From: Synchiropus splendidus
Lineage: Eukaryota; Chordata; Actinopteri; Syngnathiformes; Callionymidae
DNA: 64,000 nt
Direction of reading: 5' to 3'
Assembly: GCF_027744825.2 (NCBI RefSeq)
Contig: NC_071335.1
Coordinates: 15,380,501 to 15,444,500, forward strand
The notes beneath the pieces are model-generated. The model was given only the letters and a program-made list of their open reading frames with translations. It made no database searches and was not told the DNA's origin. Both the position numbers and the translations under genes were made by a program. Shown piece after piece: positions 36,216 through 48,195 of the stretch (the first letter of the stretch is position 1; each line of letters starts with the position of its first letter).

Positions 36216-39200
36216 ATGGCTTCAGGTACACTTGTTTTTATATGTTTGCCTTTGTGCTGAAAGCTGGCTGTCAAGAAAACTTGCCTTGTTATGTGTAAAC
36301 TGTAGGTTTCATGACTGCATTCCTTTGCCTAGAAATGTCTCCAAAAATCACTGGAGAGCTGCTGCGGCAGCTTCGCCAAGCCATGAAGAATTGCAAATAC
36401 TACTGTGAGCCGATTCAGGCCTACATTGTCCCCTCTGGAGACGCACACCAGGTGAATTCTATCGAGGTTTCTGAACTATTTCAAGTCAAAATAAGAAGTT
36501 ACATTTGTTTGCTTATCGGTGGTTGTGTAATCTTGGTTTTCCCTTCATAAGTTAGCCCACATTTGCATGATCACTTCCTTTGCGCAAGGTTCCTATAAAT
36601 TTTTGACAAAAAAAGCTTGTCGGTTTCTGCTGCTCTTTTGCTTTGGTGTCTTGTTTGTTCACCTCCAGTCTACCCGTCTGACCTTCATGTTTAATTGTAG
36701 CCCTCAGTCTATTGCTCTTCCTCCACCCCTCCCCATATCCAAGTCACGACATTAGGACAGCGGCAAAGGTGCCATTTACGTGTCGGACTGACTTGTTACA
36801 AACCACTTTCCACTGATTGTTAATGAACCTGATCCCTCTTTTGACTCTCTTCTTCCTCCTGTCCTCACGACTTGCAGAGCGAGTACATCGCACCGTGTGA
36901 CTGCAGACGGGAATACATCTGTGGATTCAATGGGTCAGCAGGTATGTTCTTGTTTGACATATAGGCAAACTTATTGTGTCACTGAAATATAATAATGACT
37001 GTTTGAAATAGGACTAAAATGACAGGAAGCGTGGTGTCTGTTTAACACTTACCTGCAGGTTGCCAAATCCTGTTTGACATCTGTCATCCATGTGCTGACG
37101 TTGGTCATAAACACAAGATAATGATTAACTCCAGATCAGATCTGTTGCCCCCATGTTCATGATTTCATATCAGAGGTTGATGACAGCCTTTTTCTAGAGA
37201 TACCATACCACACCATACCAGATTAGATTTATAAAGCACTTAAAAAGCAACACGAGATTGTCACTAAGTGATGTTCAACAGTAAAATCAGGATTAAACAA
37301 ACATTAAAAACTATAAATACAAAAAATAAAAAACAAGGCAGATACACTAAAAAATACTAAAAAGATCAGCTGTGCTGTTGTATAAAAGTTAAAGAGTAAA
37401 AGTGTGTTTTAAGAAGTGTTTTAAAACATAGGAACATAGGGGGTTAAAAGCTCCACTAGGTACTGAGGGGCAAGACCATTTTAAGCTAACTATAAAATCA
37501 ATTCTAAAAGTCACAGGCAGCCAGTGGAGAGAAGCTAAAATGGGGGTGATGTTCTCACTTTTGTGTGACCCTATTAAGAACCTGGCTGCAGCATTCTGTC
37601 TCCTAAAAGGAGACAGTTGCAGTAGTGGGGCACGTGATAAAAGCATGAATCACTGCTTCCAAATGCTGCCTGGATAAAAGACGACGGAGATAGAAGATGG
37701 GTTTAAAAGATGGGTTTATGTGGGTTTAACAGAGTCAGACAGAGGACCCAAGTTAAAAGACAGAGGATCACAGTCATTACTGGGTCTAAAAACTATCGTT
37801 AAAATTCAGGAAGTTTAGGGCCATCCATGCTTCAACGTCTGTCAGACAATCCAGAAGCGGATTCACAGAGAGGCAGTCATCCTTTTTCAAAGGGCGATAT
37901 AGCTGACAGTCGTCCACGTATCAGTGAAAGGAAACTCTGTGTTTCTTGATGATGGCTGAAGGTAGAGTGAGAACAGCAGTGGGCCCTAGATGGAACCCTG
38001 AGGAACTCCACAGGAAACAGACGCTGTGGAGGATTCACAGTCCAACAATTTTACACTCATGGTCCTGTTGGACAAGTACGACCTAGCGATGCCCACCGAG
38101 TGGATGAGGCCTGAAATTAAGATCTTGTGATCGACTGTATCAAAAGCAGCAGTAAGGTCCAGCGGAACCAACACTCAGTGTTCTCCAGCATCCAGCATTA
38201 GCGATATGAGTAGTTAAATTGTGTTGTTCATGAACTCAAAAAATAAAATAAAATAAAAAATAGAGTTGTTGATGCTGACTTTGCACTAAGCGTGAATGGT
38301 TTTCACACAGGTACGGCTATTGTCACCGAGCAGCACGCTGCATTGTGGACCGATGGCCGGTATTTTCTCCAGGCTAGTCAGCAGATGGACAACAACTGGA
38401 CTCTCATGAAAATGGGTAAAGAAGTTGATGTATATATGGGTGGCATGTTTGGCTCCCTGGCACTCTCCAGTCATCATCATATTTTCCAATGTTCTCCCAG
38501 GGTTAAAGGAGACGCCCTCTCAGGAAGACTGGCTGATCAGCGTTCTGCCGGAAAACTCCAAAGTTGGAGTCGACCCGTGGATCATTGCAGCAGGTTTGTA
38601 ACAACATTGACACCTTTGTTCTGTGTCACATCTCCAGCTGAGAGTGAACTTTAAATTGTATGAGCATTATATGGAGTGAACATTTTGTTGGATCAACAAT
38701 TTTTTTCATCTCTGAACCACGTGCCAGCAGTCTGCGCAGGCAAACAAACCCTGACACACCATAGAGCTCATTTAAACTAGGTAGCATTTGTGGCATAAGG
38801 TGCCATGGCATTCAGAACAAAGTAGACTCAGACTTCTGTCACTGTCATAGATGCACTACCACTCAAACGTTTGGACACACCTCCTCATTTCAAGGTTCTG
38901 CTTTATTTCCATGATTCCATTTTCATGATGAAGGTATCAAAGCTATGAATCAATACATATGGAATGATGTAGTGATCAAAAAAGCATGAAATTACTCCAG
39001 AAATTCTTCATATTTTCGATTTTTCAAGATAGCCACTCCTCGCTTTGACTACTGCTCTGCACGCATGAAACATAACCATACAATGACCGAGTTATTTTGA
39101 TTATATAGTTATTATTATTTAGTCTTGATCCTCAAATTCATGCTGAACCTGAAATGTCCCCACAAAGTCATACAGTCCTCACAAGGATGGTGTTTTGTCA

Positions 39201-42200
39201 AGAATTAGTCCATACAAAGTAGGATAAACCTGCCTGTGCATAGAGACACACAGGTAGGTTTGTCACACCATCTTAGCAGGGTCTGCTCATCGCCATAACC
39301 CTTTCCCCAGCCTCTCACCCTTAACTTAATCATCCAAAACCAATGGTTAACCTTAACCAGGACTCTGAAACAAATTGAAACACGGTTATAGTGACCCCTT
39401 TATTTTGATATTGTCACCCTCAAAACTCTATGTGGACTGGCCATAATGTCCGCACAAAGCAAAATCTCCTCATCAGATCAGTGACTTGTCAAAGATTCAT
39501 CCACACTAGAATATTAATACATGCACGCAAACACACACACGCACACACAATGAACAGATAAGGAAGTGCAACTGCGTTACTTCTCAAACATAGAATTAAT
39601 TTTAACGGCATAACCGAGAAGTGAACCCAGCCTAGTGAACCATTCCAGGAAACGCCCAACAAATTACCTCCCTTGTTCAGGAACCTTCCTATGTTTAAAG
39701 AGTTGGCTGCTGTGTAAGCAAGATGAAACGTCACTGTGGCATATTCTGAATTAACCGATGAACAAAGTGATTTCTCTCAGCAGCTCTAAAGGCTTGATGT
39801 TTTCATCAGTTGAAACCAGAACGGAGCAATAAGCACGTCACGTCTGCCATTTTAGTAGTTCCTCTTGCTCTTTCAATGTAAAAGAGCATTTTGAGCAAGG
39901 TAGCCATTTTGTAAACTTTAACTTGATGTAACTTAACTAAAGTGAGTCTGATGATTAGAAAGAGCATTAAAGAGCTTCACTCTGAGCTGCTCTGACATTT
40001 TACTGTTTATTGAACTGAAAAAAATCCTTCATGAATTGCTTTATAAGTCGTTCATCTTTCAGATCAGTGGAAGAACATGTCGAATGCTCTGGCCAGCGCC
40101 GGTCACTCTCTGGTGGCGGTGCAGGACAACCTGATCGATGCGGTCTGGCCGGACCGTCCTGAGAGGCCAAGCACTCGCCTGCGGAGTTTGGGACTGGAGT
40201 ACACCGGTGAGTCCAGAAGCAAGAGATTTATTATTGATAACGTTTATTTTTAGTATGGAATTGCATATTGTCATTTCAAGTTATTGTCTTCAAACTGTTT
40301 CCACTTGTGACAAGTGCTTTTTTAGTATTTTGATTGATTTTTTTTTGTCAATAAGAATGCCACCCATTAGTCTGGGTTTTTTTTTCAAATGACTTTAATG
40401 ACACCTCATGTTGTGTTTCCTCGAAATCTGTTGCGTTGTTTATTAAGCGGAATGACGGCTTCAGGTCACTGCCCCACCCGCCTGATTCAGTCCGTCAACA
40501 ATCCAAGAACAACAGGGTATCCAGCAAATGACAGTGACAATTAAAATGGCAGCAAGGGTTATTAAGGGCTTTATTTCCTTTTGTTCAGGACACATTCTCT
40601 TCCAGCTAAATGGGTCAAATAACTAACTCTGTCCGGTAACTGTGACGTTTAACTGTGACAGTAAAATCACTTTGTCTCATTGCTGATGTGTGAGTTTAAC
40701 TCTGAGAAGAAAGGATACTAGTTGTCTGTTTGACGCTTTACTTTTTTATTATGTTGTCTTGGTCAGTGTGCTCTTGTTTTGACTAATGACTTGAGAACAG
40801 AAATGTCTTTGTAACTCCGGAAGTTGCTTTCATAAAGCAGCGCAAATGCAATTACAGCAGTATTCTCTCTTTTTAAAAATACATTTTACCCTTAATTCTC
40901 CTCATTTTAAGTTATCTGTCTGTCAAATTATGTAATAACAGACAAATCTTGTCATTTAACATTCGTTTACATGTTCAGGTTTACACGTCTAAAAAGATGA
41001 TCTTGTGTTGGAAGGTTTGTCGTGGCAGGAGAAGATCACCGCGCTGCGAGGGAAGATGGCTGAGAGGAAGATCACCTGGTTTGTCGCAACAGCGTTGGAC
41101 GAGGTCGCATGTAAGCCCTCTTCCTCTTTAAGATATGAAGATGACATATACAGTGTTTATGCACTATTTTTTGAGATGTGAAATACTTTTAGGTTGTTTC
41201 ATTTCCTTGTAAGCTTTCATTACTTATAGGTGTTTTAAGAGGTAGTGAAGCATGACTATGAAGGCAGAACTTGTTTACAGAATCATCTTATTGTCCTGCA
41301 ATGACTTTCCTGTCTCCTGTGGGCAACATTGAAATAGAGAGCGTGATGCACCCCTACAAAGGTGGGGTTCACCCAAGCCTGCTCTACGCTCACCTGAATA
41401 AATTGCTAATATCTGTTATTATTTTTCCACAAAGGCAAAGCCCCTCATGTTTCTGTAGTGAGATCAGCCTCCAAGGAGCGAGGGCAGCACGAGCTTGACT
41501 CTCCACGCCTGTTGGAGCACCTTGTTAGCTCGATGAGCTCTCGGTTCTGATTGTCGAGTCCGAGCGCTGGGGCTAATTACCAGAATTCTAATTCCGCCAA
41601 CATTTGGACTGGAGGGTTGTAGTGGGCCACTTGAGTAATAATCATTTACACCCAAATCATTTGCTCTCTAGCTGCAAGCCATGTCTACTGTTTTATCTTC
41701 TATTGTAGTTTATGTTTATTTCTTTATCTTCAGGGCTCTTCAATCTCCGTGGTGCGGATATCGAGTACAACCCAGTGTTTTTTGTGTACGCTGTAGTGGG
41801 GATGAACACAATCAGGTGATGTGTATAGAAACTTTTCTGGTCTATCTATCCATCCATCCATCCATCCATCCAGCTTCTGTTCAGGGATTCCTCCATGTTT
41901 GTTGTTGTTGTTATCATCCTAGCTGCCACGTGTCTTGTGCATCAGTGGGATCAGTGGAAAAGGTTCCCTGTTGTCTGGAGAGCAAACTGTTCAATTAAAT
42001 TAAATTAAAACAATTAAATGCTTTAACCTGTTTTTTTTCGTTGAATTTAAAGCTATTGGTGTCAATTATTTTTGTTACTAAAAGTATGGAAACTCATTCC
42101 AGCCAGGGGGGAAAAAAGCTTGTTTTTAGCTGCTGAGTTGTTAAAAACTTGCATTTCTTCACTTTGGTAGCTTTAGTCCCAAGCCACATGATTTCAGGTG

Positions 42201-45200
42201 AAATTAACTGTAATTAATTCTATATTTCGTTTGGAGGACTTTGATACCTAAAACGACATATAAATAACAGCAGTGAGCATTTACCTAAGGAGTTTCTTTG
42301 TCTCACACCGGGACGACAGCTGAGTGCAGCCTTTTTCATTGTTTCCTGGTGACATTTTTTCTCTTTTTCTCCAGTCTTTTTTTTAATTTATTTATCTTAA
42401 GAACGATGTCCAAAGTTGCTAAACATGTACATCTAAAGGGAGATATTGCAACTGTTTTTTTTCCTCCCTGACTCAGGCTTTTTGTGGACCTGAAGCGCTT
42501 GTCTGATCCTGAGCTCCGAGCGCATCTACAACTGGACTCTCCAGGCAAACCGGAACACAGCATCCAGACGTTCCCGTACGAGGCGGTCTACACGGAACTC
42601 CAGGCCATCTGTGCCGGACTCGGACCCAAGGACAAAGTGTGGATCTGCGACAAGGCCAGCTGTGCCCTCACACAAGTGATCCCCAGGGTAGACAGTCCTC
42701 CTCTGTATCTTGATGAGTTCACGAGCAAGTAATCTGACAGCGACATGTCAGATCACATCTTCTTATCTTAATCTGGGTTTGGCACAGTAAACAGCAGCAG
42801 ATTAAAATGGCTTCCATGCAGGTATTAATGACAGCCCAGGTGTCTTCAGCTTCTGAAACCTGAGCTCTCAGTGTTTTGCTTGTTAGAGCTGCTTTTTTTG
42901 TCAAGCATCCGACCTGCTAGATGACTAAAGAGTCGGTTGTTTTCACTTTCGTTCTAGGCTCATCGGAGTCCAATCCCCTACACGCCCCTCTGCCTGGCCA
43001 AGGCAGTGAAAAACGCAACAGAGATTCAGGGCATGAAAGCTGCCCATGTGAGTCCGGTTTTTCCAAATCGATTGGAAACGGACGATTTTGTGATGTTGGA
43101 ACTGACCTTCTGTTTGTTGTTACCAGATCAAGGATGCAGTTGCACTTTGCGAACTCTTTGCCTGGTTGGAAAAGGAGGTAAAATGTGGCTTCTAAAAGAA
43201 CTACTTTCTTCGATTTTGGTTTCTTATCGAAGCTCATACTTACAACTACACATGTTTTAGATCATCAGTAACGAACAATGGCTTTTTGTAGCTCACCAGG
43301 AAACAGAACTGAGTATAAGCCTTGGCTCGGCTTCACTAACGTGATCTGCCAAATCAAGTGTTCCTTGTGTTTTAGATCCCAAAAGGAAATGTCACAGAAA
43401 TATCAGCTGCTGACAAGGCTGAGGAGTTTCGAAGGTGTGTTGCTTTTAAGTGCCAGTCCAGGAATTCATGTCATGAAATGGTTCACCCTTTATGTCCTGC
43501 TTGCTGTACTTCATTTATGAGATATGACAGTAGAATTAAACCTTCATCTGAAACGTGCATGTGCTTTACAAAGTAAATGTAATAATAATAATAAGATATC
43601 ATCGTGTTCTATTTTTCAAAAGAAAATCCTCCTGTTTGGGTAGAAATGGAACCAATATCTTTAAATTTGGGTTTTCCTTTATACCTGTATTCTTCAAATC
43701 CTTCAAAACTTTTAAGAATAATAATAAGATATATATTTTTTTTTCAGTCAACAGAAAAATTTTGTCGGCCTGAGTTTCCCCACCATCTCAAGCGTCGGTC
43801 CGAACGGAGCCATCATACATTACAGGTGGGCTGTTTAGTCATATGTCGCTCTTGAGAGAGAGATTGTGATGGTGTTCTTTGCTTGCTGCAGGCCGCTGCC
43901 CGAAACCAACAGAACTCTCACCGTGAACGAAGTTTATCTGATCGACTCTGGAGCTCAGTACATGTGATTAAAACAGAATTTGTCCTTTTATGTCATGATC
44001 ATGGAAGCGCAGGTGCTTTATTGAAATATGATCTCTGTTCCCGGACAGCGATGGCACCACCGATGTTACGCGTACCGTGCACTTCGGGACGCCGTCTGCG
44101 TTCGAAAAGGTACTTTTCTGAGTTTGGTATGTCACAGGAATGTGCCCGGTGAACAGAAGTGTCCTTTCTATTACTTCATTTATTTTCACATGGAAAAGAT
44201 GATTTTGTAACGGTGTTGTATGTTTTCAGCGTTGTTGCAGTCTTTCAACAACATAAGGAAAAAAGTACAATTAGCACTTCATTTTTTGTAATACTTGAGA
44301 GAACGTGATTAAATGTTTTCCTTTTTCTTCACAGACTCTCTAAGATTTGACTTCCATTTCATGTAAAGTTTAATGAGTAAATGCATAAAAAAAGGCAAAT
44401 CCAAAATGTTTAGCTGTGAGTTTTTATCGCTCAATTTTTCCAATTCTAAGTTCAGTTTTTGAGCCTCAGAAAGTAGTCTTTGAAACAAGATCACCGTGTT
44501 TTATTTGTTCATCATTTCAACCTCGCACTCCTGCAGGAATGCTTCACCTATGTGTTGAAAGGACACATCGCCGTCAGTGCGGCTGTTTTCCCCAACGGAA
44601 CCAAAGGTAAACCCTGTTATCAGACTCTTAAATATGAATTATTATTAATATTTCTTACTGATGAAAGGAGTCGGAATCAGAATCAAATTTATTGCCACGG
44701 TCAGTGCGGAGCCCACCAACTCGGAAAGTGTTTTGGAATGAAGTGCTGACAGAAATAATAAAATAAAATAAAATAAACAACAAAGGCTGTTCACGAATTC
44801 AACAGTCTGATGGCTGAGGGGAAGAAGCTGTTCCTGATCCGGATCGTGTTAAATGACTATGTGATGTTGGCGCTTGATCTTTTCTGTGCAGTTGTTGCGA
44901 AGCTACTTCGCAAACTTCTACTGGTGCTTGAGCACACCCAAGTGGTTAACTGGTAAAACGAGCACAGATATTAAAAAAAATAAACGTCTCATATTTACAA
45001 TATCTTTCAGTACGTTTCTACCCTCGTACTGCAGAGTGTTGTGGCTTGGATACATCAGATGGAGTATTTTAATGTTAGTTATGAAACAAATCAATACAAA
45101 CTTTTTAGCTGATAATATAACATTATTTAGCTAAGTTTTTCATTATATATATATTATATATACTTGCATTGTGTACTGTCTATACTTTGACTGATGATTA

Positions 45201-46413
45201 AAATCGAGCATAAAAGGGACTGAATGTAGCTTAATAATGTACAAAGCTCCTCACATTTTTCGTTATTATGCTGCTGTCAGGGAAATAACATTACTGCGAA
45301 GTATGGCTGAGACTTTAATGTGTTTGTTTTTATTTATTATTACAGGAAAAAAAACGTATTGATGCAAATGATGGTGTCTGAAGTTTGTTTCACAGGGAAC
45401 ATTTTTCATCACCATAACTCCAGGTGCACCACATGATGAAATGTACAGATAATGCTGCAGGTTTTGTGTACAGATTCAACTTGGTTCTACAGTTCTACAG
45501 TTATGACTAATCAGAAGCAGGTTTTCTTATAATGCAAGTGTTATTTTATGGATGTTATTTAAACAAAAAAAGGTTGTCATTCATGTAACTTTCAATAAAC
45601 AATTGAGACGTGGGCACTTTCTTCAGCCATTAAAATGAAACCCAACTAGTGCCGTCTTCTGCTGCCAATAGGCTCAAACCTGTGTGTGATCAAAGTGCTT
45701 CTTTAATAAAAGCCTTGCTGAATTCTGATCCAATCTTTTTCAGGTCATCTCTTGGACTCCTTTGCCCGAGCAGCTCTGTGGGATTCAGGCCTGGACTACC
45801 TTCATGGCACAGGCCACGGTGTTGGCTGCTTCCTCAATGTCCACGAGGGGCCGTGCGGCATCAGCTACAAGACGTTCGCCGATGAACCCCTGGAAGCCGG
45901 CATGATCGTCAGTGATGGTACTAGAGATGTTGACTCAGACTTGGACTCAGACTCTCTCAGGCGCTCACTGTGGGATATTTCTTGATAGAGCCTGGGTACT
46001 ATGAGGACGGCTCTTTTGGAATCCGTCTGGAGAACGTGGTGCTGGTGGTACCTGCTAAGCCCAAGGTAGTTTACGATTATGAACAATGAAATGTTTTACA
46101 GTTATGACACGAGTGTTTGTCTGTGCAGTACAACTACAGAAACCGAGGCAGTCTGACTTTTGAGCCCCTCACACTGGTTCCTATTCAAGTGAAGATGATG
46201 GACACACAACTGCTCACTCAGAAGGAGGTCAGTGCATGGCTTTTTACATTTTTTTAAAATTTTGATCAAGTCTGATCCTGGTGTTTGCTGCAGCGTAACT
46301 GGGTGAACGAGTACCACCGAACGTGTCTGGAAGTGGTCGGCGGCGAACTGGAGCGCCAGGGCAGGATGGAGGCGCTGGAGTGGCTGAAGCGGGAAACGCA
46401 GCCCATCGTCTGA
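36216..46413 (+). CDS. xpnpep1: Cytosolic Xaa-Pro aminopeptidase 1 (aminopeptidase P1), 624 aa
   Basis: Cleaves the N-terminal residue from peptides with proline second; a dinuclear-metal, dimeric cytosolic M24B peptidase. Twenty coding exons, all GT-AG and in frame: 36216-36225, 36333-36451, 36878-36941, 38311-38415, 38501-38593, 40063-40206, 41015-41110, 41734-41815, 42477-42687, 42958-43047, 43127-43177, 43376-43434, 43748-43825, 43892-43963, 44049-44109, 44537-44606, 45744-45917, 45989-46065, 46129-46227, 46294-46413. Total 1,875 bases, 624 codons plus TGA; human XPNPEP1 is 623 aa. Metal ligands are Asp419, Asp430, His493, Glu527 and Glu541, with accessory His399 and His502, each offset by exactly +4 from the human numbers 415, 426, 489, 523, 537, 395 and 498. 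N-terminal creatinase-like domains precede the pita-bread domain. No signal peptide. The start is a 10-base first coding exon (Met-Ala-Ser-Glu); an internal Met at codon 5 matches the usual mammalian N-terminus. Confidence 0.96.
37205..38175 (-). mobile_element. 5'-truncated LINE (L2/CR1-like) in xpnpep1 intron 3, antisense
   Basis: Reading the minus strand from about 38175 downward gives reverse-transcriptase motifs: [11 protein letters not shown], then Gly-Val-Pro-Gln-Gly-Ser near 37990, and Tyr-Val-Asp-Asp (the catalytic box) near 37910. Downstream, at 37389-37646, is the Ala-Ser-Leu-His-Trp-Leu-Pro-Val motif typical of the C-terminal region of fish L2/CR1-type elements. Stops and frame changes break the reading frame and the 5' part is missing, so it is dead. 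The 3' end lies near 37205. It lies against the direction of host transcription. Clade assignment is from remembered motifs. Confidence 0.75.
38850..39075. mobile_element. Tc1/mariner-related repeat remnant in xpnpep1 intron 5
   Basis: The stretch starts with ACCACTCAAACGTTTGGACA and continues through text resembling a widespread fish repeat that carries this end motif. I see only one end and no transposase frame, so it is a fragment. The family name rests on recall of the terminal motif. Confidence 0.45.
39290..39480. repeat. Dispersed repeat (TTAACCTTAACCAGGACTC family), copy 1, in xpnpep1 intron 5
   Basis: Contains CTCACCCTTAACTTAATCAT, AATGGTTAACCTTAACCAGG and TTATTTTGATATTGTCACCC. Two more copies lie at 51960-52080 and 52190-52390. 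Confidence 0.5.
41842..41871. repeat. (ATCC)n microsatellite in xpnpep1 intron 8
   Basis: About seven tetranucleotide units, the first two degenerate (ATCT), starting 27 bases after the exon 8 donor. Confidence 0.85.
44670..44870. repeat. Fish interspersed repeat with internal (AAATA)n in xpnpep1 intron 16
   Basis: It begins with AATCAGAATCAAATTTATTG, contains a short AAATA-type tandem run near 44757-44776, and ends in a block around GGCTGAGGGGAAGAAGCTGT. Both parts occur in repeats I recognise as common in teleost introns. No reading frame. Class uncertain. Confidence 0.4.
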
Positions 46414-46554
46414 GGCGGGACTGCTTGAGCGATCCCTGTCACTGAAGGAGGCGGAGGAAGTACGGATTGCAGTGCAGTGATAATCATTTGTATGTCTCTC
46501 ATCGTGTTTGTGTATCATGCTTGATTTTGTAAAGCACATTGTGTCAGCGCTTTT

Positions 46555-46560
46555 ATTAAA
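46555..46560 (+). terminator. Polyadenylation signal of xpnpep1 (ATTAAA)
   Basis: The common ATTAAA variant lies 142 bases after the xpnpep1 stop codon. It implies a compact 3' UTR of about 160 bases. Confidence 0.6.
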
Positions 46561-46561
46561 G

Positions 46562-47129
46562 TTCATGGTTAAATATGGATTTTAACTGACTCTGTTACAT
46601 ACAGAACGGTTTTTGGTTCTCCATATACAACCATAGTTTAAGCTTGGTATCTTTGCACCAATCAAATATTTTATTTTGACTAAATATACTTGACATTGGC
46701 TGAAATAATTTTGCACCACACTATACTTTTGAAGCTAAGTTAAATGGCTGCATTAAATTATGCATGATTCGTTGAAGAATCTTCCTCCCCTGGGCCTCTC
46801 TGTTCCCACCGTTCCCGTCCTGAGTCAGGGACTCGGCGCCAGTGAGTCTTCGTCACCACCCTGTGGTAACCTGTGGGAGCGCACTCAACAAAATATAACG
46901 TCATGAAAGCAAAATAGTTTTGAAAAGGAACATTGAAGTATTTCAAATTTCACAGGAGAATCTACGCAAAATAATGAGAGGAAAATACATTATTTTGAGA
47001 AATAAATATGACCCATTGACACTATGGAAGTGCACAAATTTATGCTTAAAAGTTTCCAAATATTTCAAATATTAAATCACTGTTGACTGAAACCATATTC
47101 ATAAAAACAAGTAATTTTGTGCAGCAGAT
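46562..47129. other. Short intergenic gap between convergent xpnpep1 and the membrane-protein gene
   Basis: About 570 bases separate the two inferred polyadenylation sites. The sequence is AT-rich and I see no gene or repeat in it. Confidence 0.6.
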
Positions 47130-47146
47130 TTTATTCATTTTTTATT
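47130..47146 (-). terminator. Two overlapping-range AATAAA signals just after the membrane-protein stop codon
   Basis: On the minus strand AATAAA occurs at 47146-47141 and again at 47135-47130, only 5 and 16 bases beyond the TAG. If used, the 3' UTR is about 30 bases, which is very short for a vertebrate mRNA. Confidence 0.5.
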
Positions 47147-47151
47147 GCTTT

Positions 47152-48195
47152 CTAAAGCTGCATGTAAAAAACTGGAGGGTCCAGGACGATCCCTGTGTTG
47201 GGGTCTTTGGCGTACTCCTCGATGGACAGAGGGACTGAGAGTACGGGGCGCCTCGCTGCCTCTTCCTCCTCCTTCACCCCCACAGGTAAGGGGTTGCTGT
47301 AGATGTAGTAGATCCTGGAGTTGTCCCTCGCCTCCTCCCCTCTCCTGAAGAAGGCCAGCGGGTTGACGAAGCTGGTCGACCTCTTCACGGCTTTGACGGC
47401 GACTGGGTTCACCGGCTCGTCCCGGGTCACCGCACTCTCATACACCTGAGCTCTTTTCGACTGCCTGGTGGGGAAGGTGAAGCTAGTCAGGAACAAGCTA
47501 CACTTTAAGAGCTGGTGGTGACCGTGAGCCAAGGCAATCCAGTGAGTGGAATACTGTGATGGTTAGTTTTCAGTCCAGCTACATGCATAGGTAACTTCAT
47601 TGTAAGGGACTGGCCACCTGGGAAAACATGACGGTCCTCATGCACCCACCATGTTAGCTTTAAAAAAAAAAAACAAAAAAAAAAACATGGGACCTCTTGA
47701 GACATTTAACTGGCCACCACTAGTCTCGGGTGTCCTCAGACTCCAGGCCTACGTGGTTGGGTTGGGCTCCAGTCTTCAGGACAATGTTCAAACAACCATA
47801 AAGGAACCTTAAAAAACAACTCGTACTATAATACACTGCAACAACTGAAGCTCTTGTTAAAGTTGAAGGATCCAAATGACAATATTCTTGATCATAAAGA
47901 GTCTGGGAATTCCCTTCTGTGGGCCAAAGACGCCTCACCTGGTGCGGCTGTAGCAGACGGTGATGCAGTAGACGCCGGTGATGGTGAGGACGCACAAGGC
48001 CAGGGAGATGATGACGATGTTGAAGACTCGGACTTCTGCGTGAGAGATGAGGCAGTTATTTACGAGCGGCGATGAAGAGCTGGTGAATGAGATCATACCA
48101 AACGCCGGGTCGATCTGCTCCTGCGCTCCCTCCAAAGTCTGGTTCAGAGGGAGCTGGTCCGGGGACATTTCTCGGTGATCTTGCTCAGAACTCAT
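47152..48195 (-). CDS. Small single-pass membrane protein, 189 aa, function unknown
   Basis: Two coding exons on the minus strand, 48195-47939 and 47464-47152, join AG|G in frame across GTGAGG...CACCAG; 570 bases including TAG. I do not recognise the family. Residues 1-57 are acidic and polar with one sequon (Asn18). Residues 58-81 are a strongly hydrophobic helix. Basic residues follow at once (Arg84, Arg86, Lys89, Arg90), so the C-terminal 105 residues should be cytosolic. That tail contains Phe-Val-Asn-Pro-Leu-Ala-Phe-Phe-Arg-Arg (118-127), Ile-Tyr-Tyr-Ile-Tyr-Ser-Asn-Pro-Leu-Pro (137-146) and a run of four Glu, which look constrained. There is no cleavable signal peptide. The chosen ATG has A at -3. 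In-frame ATG at 48252 could add 19 residues, but a plausible acceptor (GGTTGCAG) ends one base before the chosen ATG, so the extra stretch is probably intron. Tail-to-tail with xpnpep1. Confidence 0.75.

Noticed and set aside
36311..36550. Open frame starting Met-Thr-Ala upstream of xpnpep1 exon 2
   Set aside because: Its first codons are intron sequence before the acceptor at 36332, and it reads past the exon 2 donor. Only 36333-36451 is exon.
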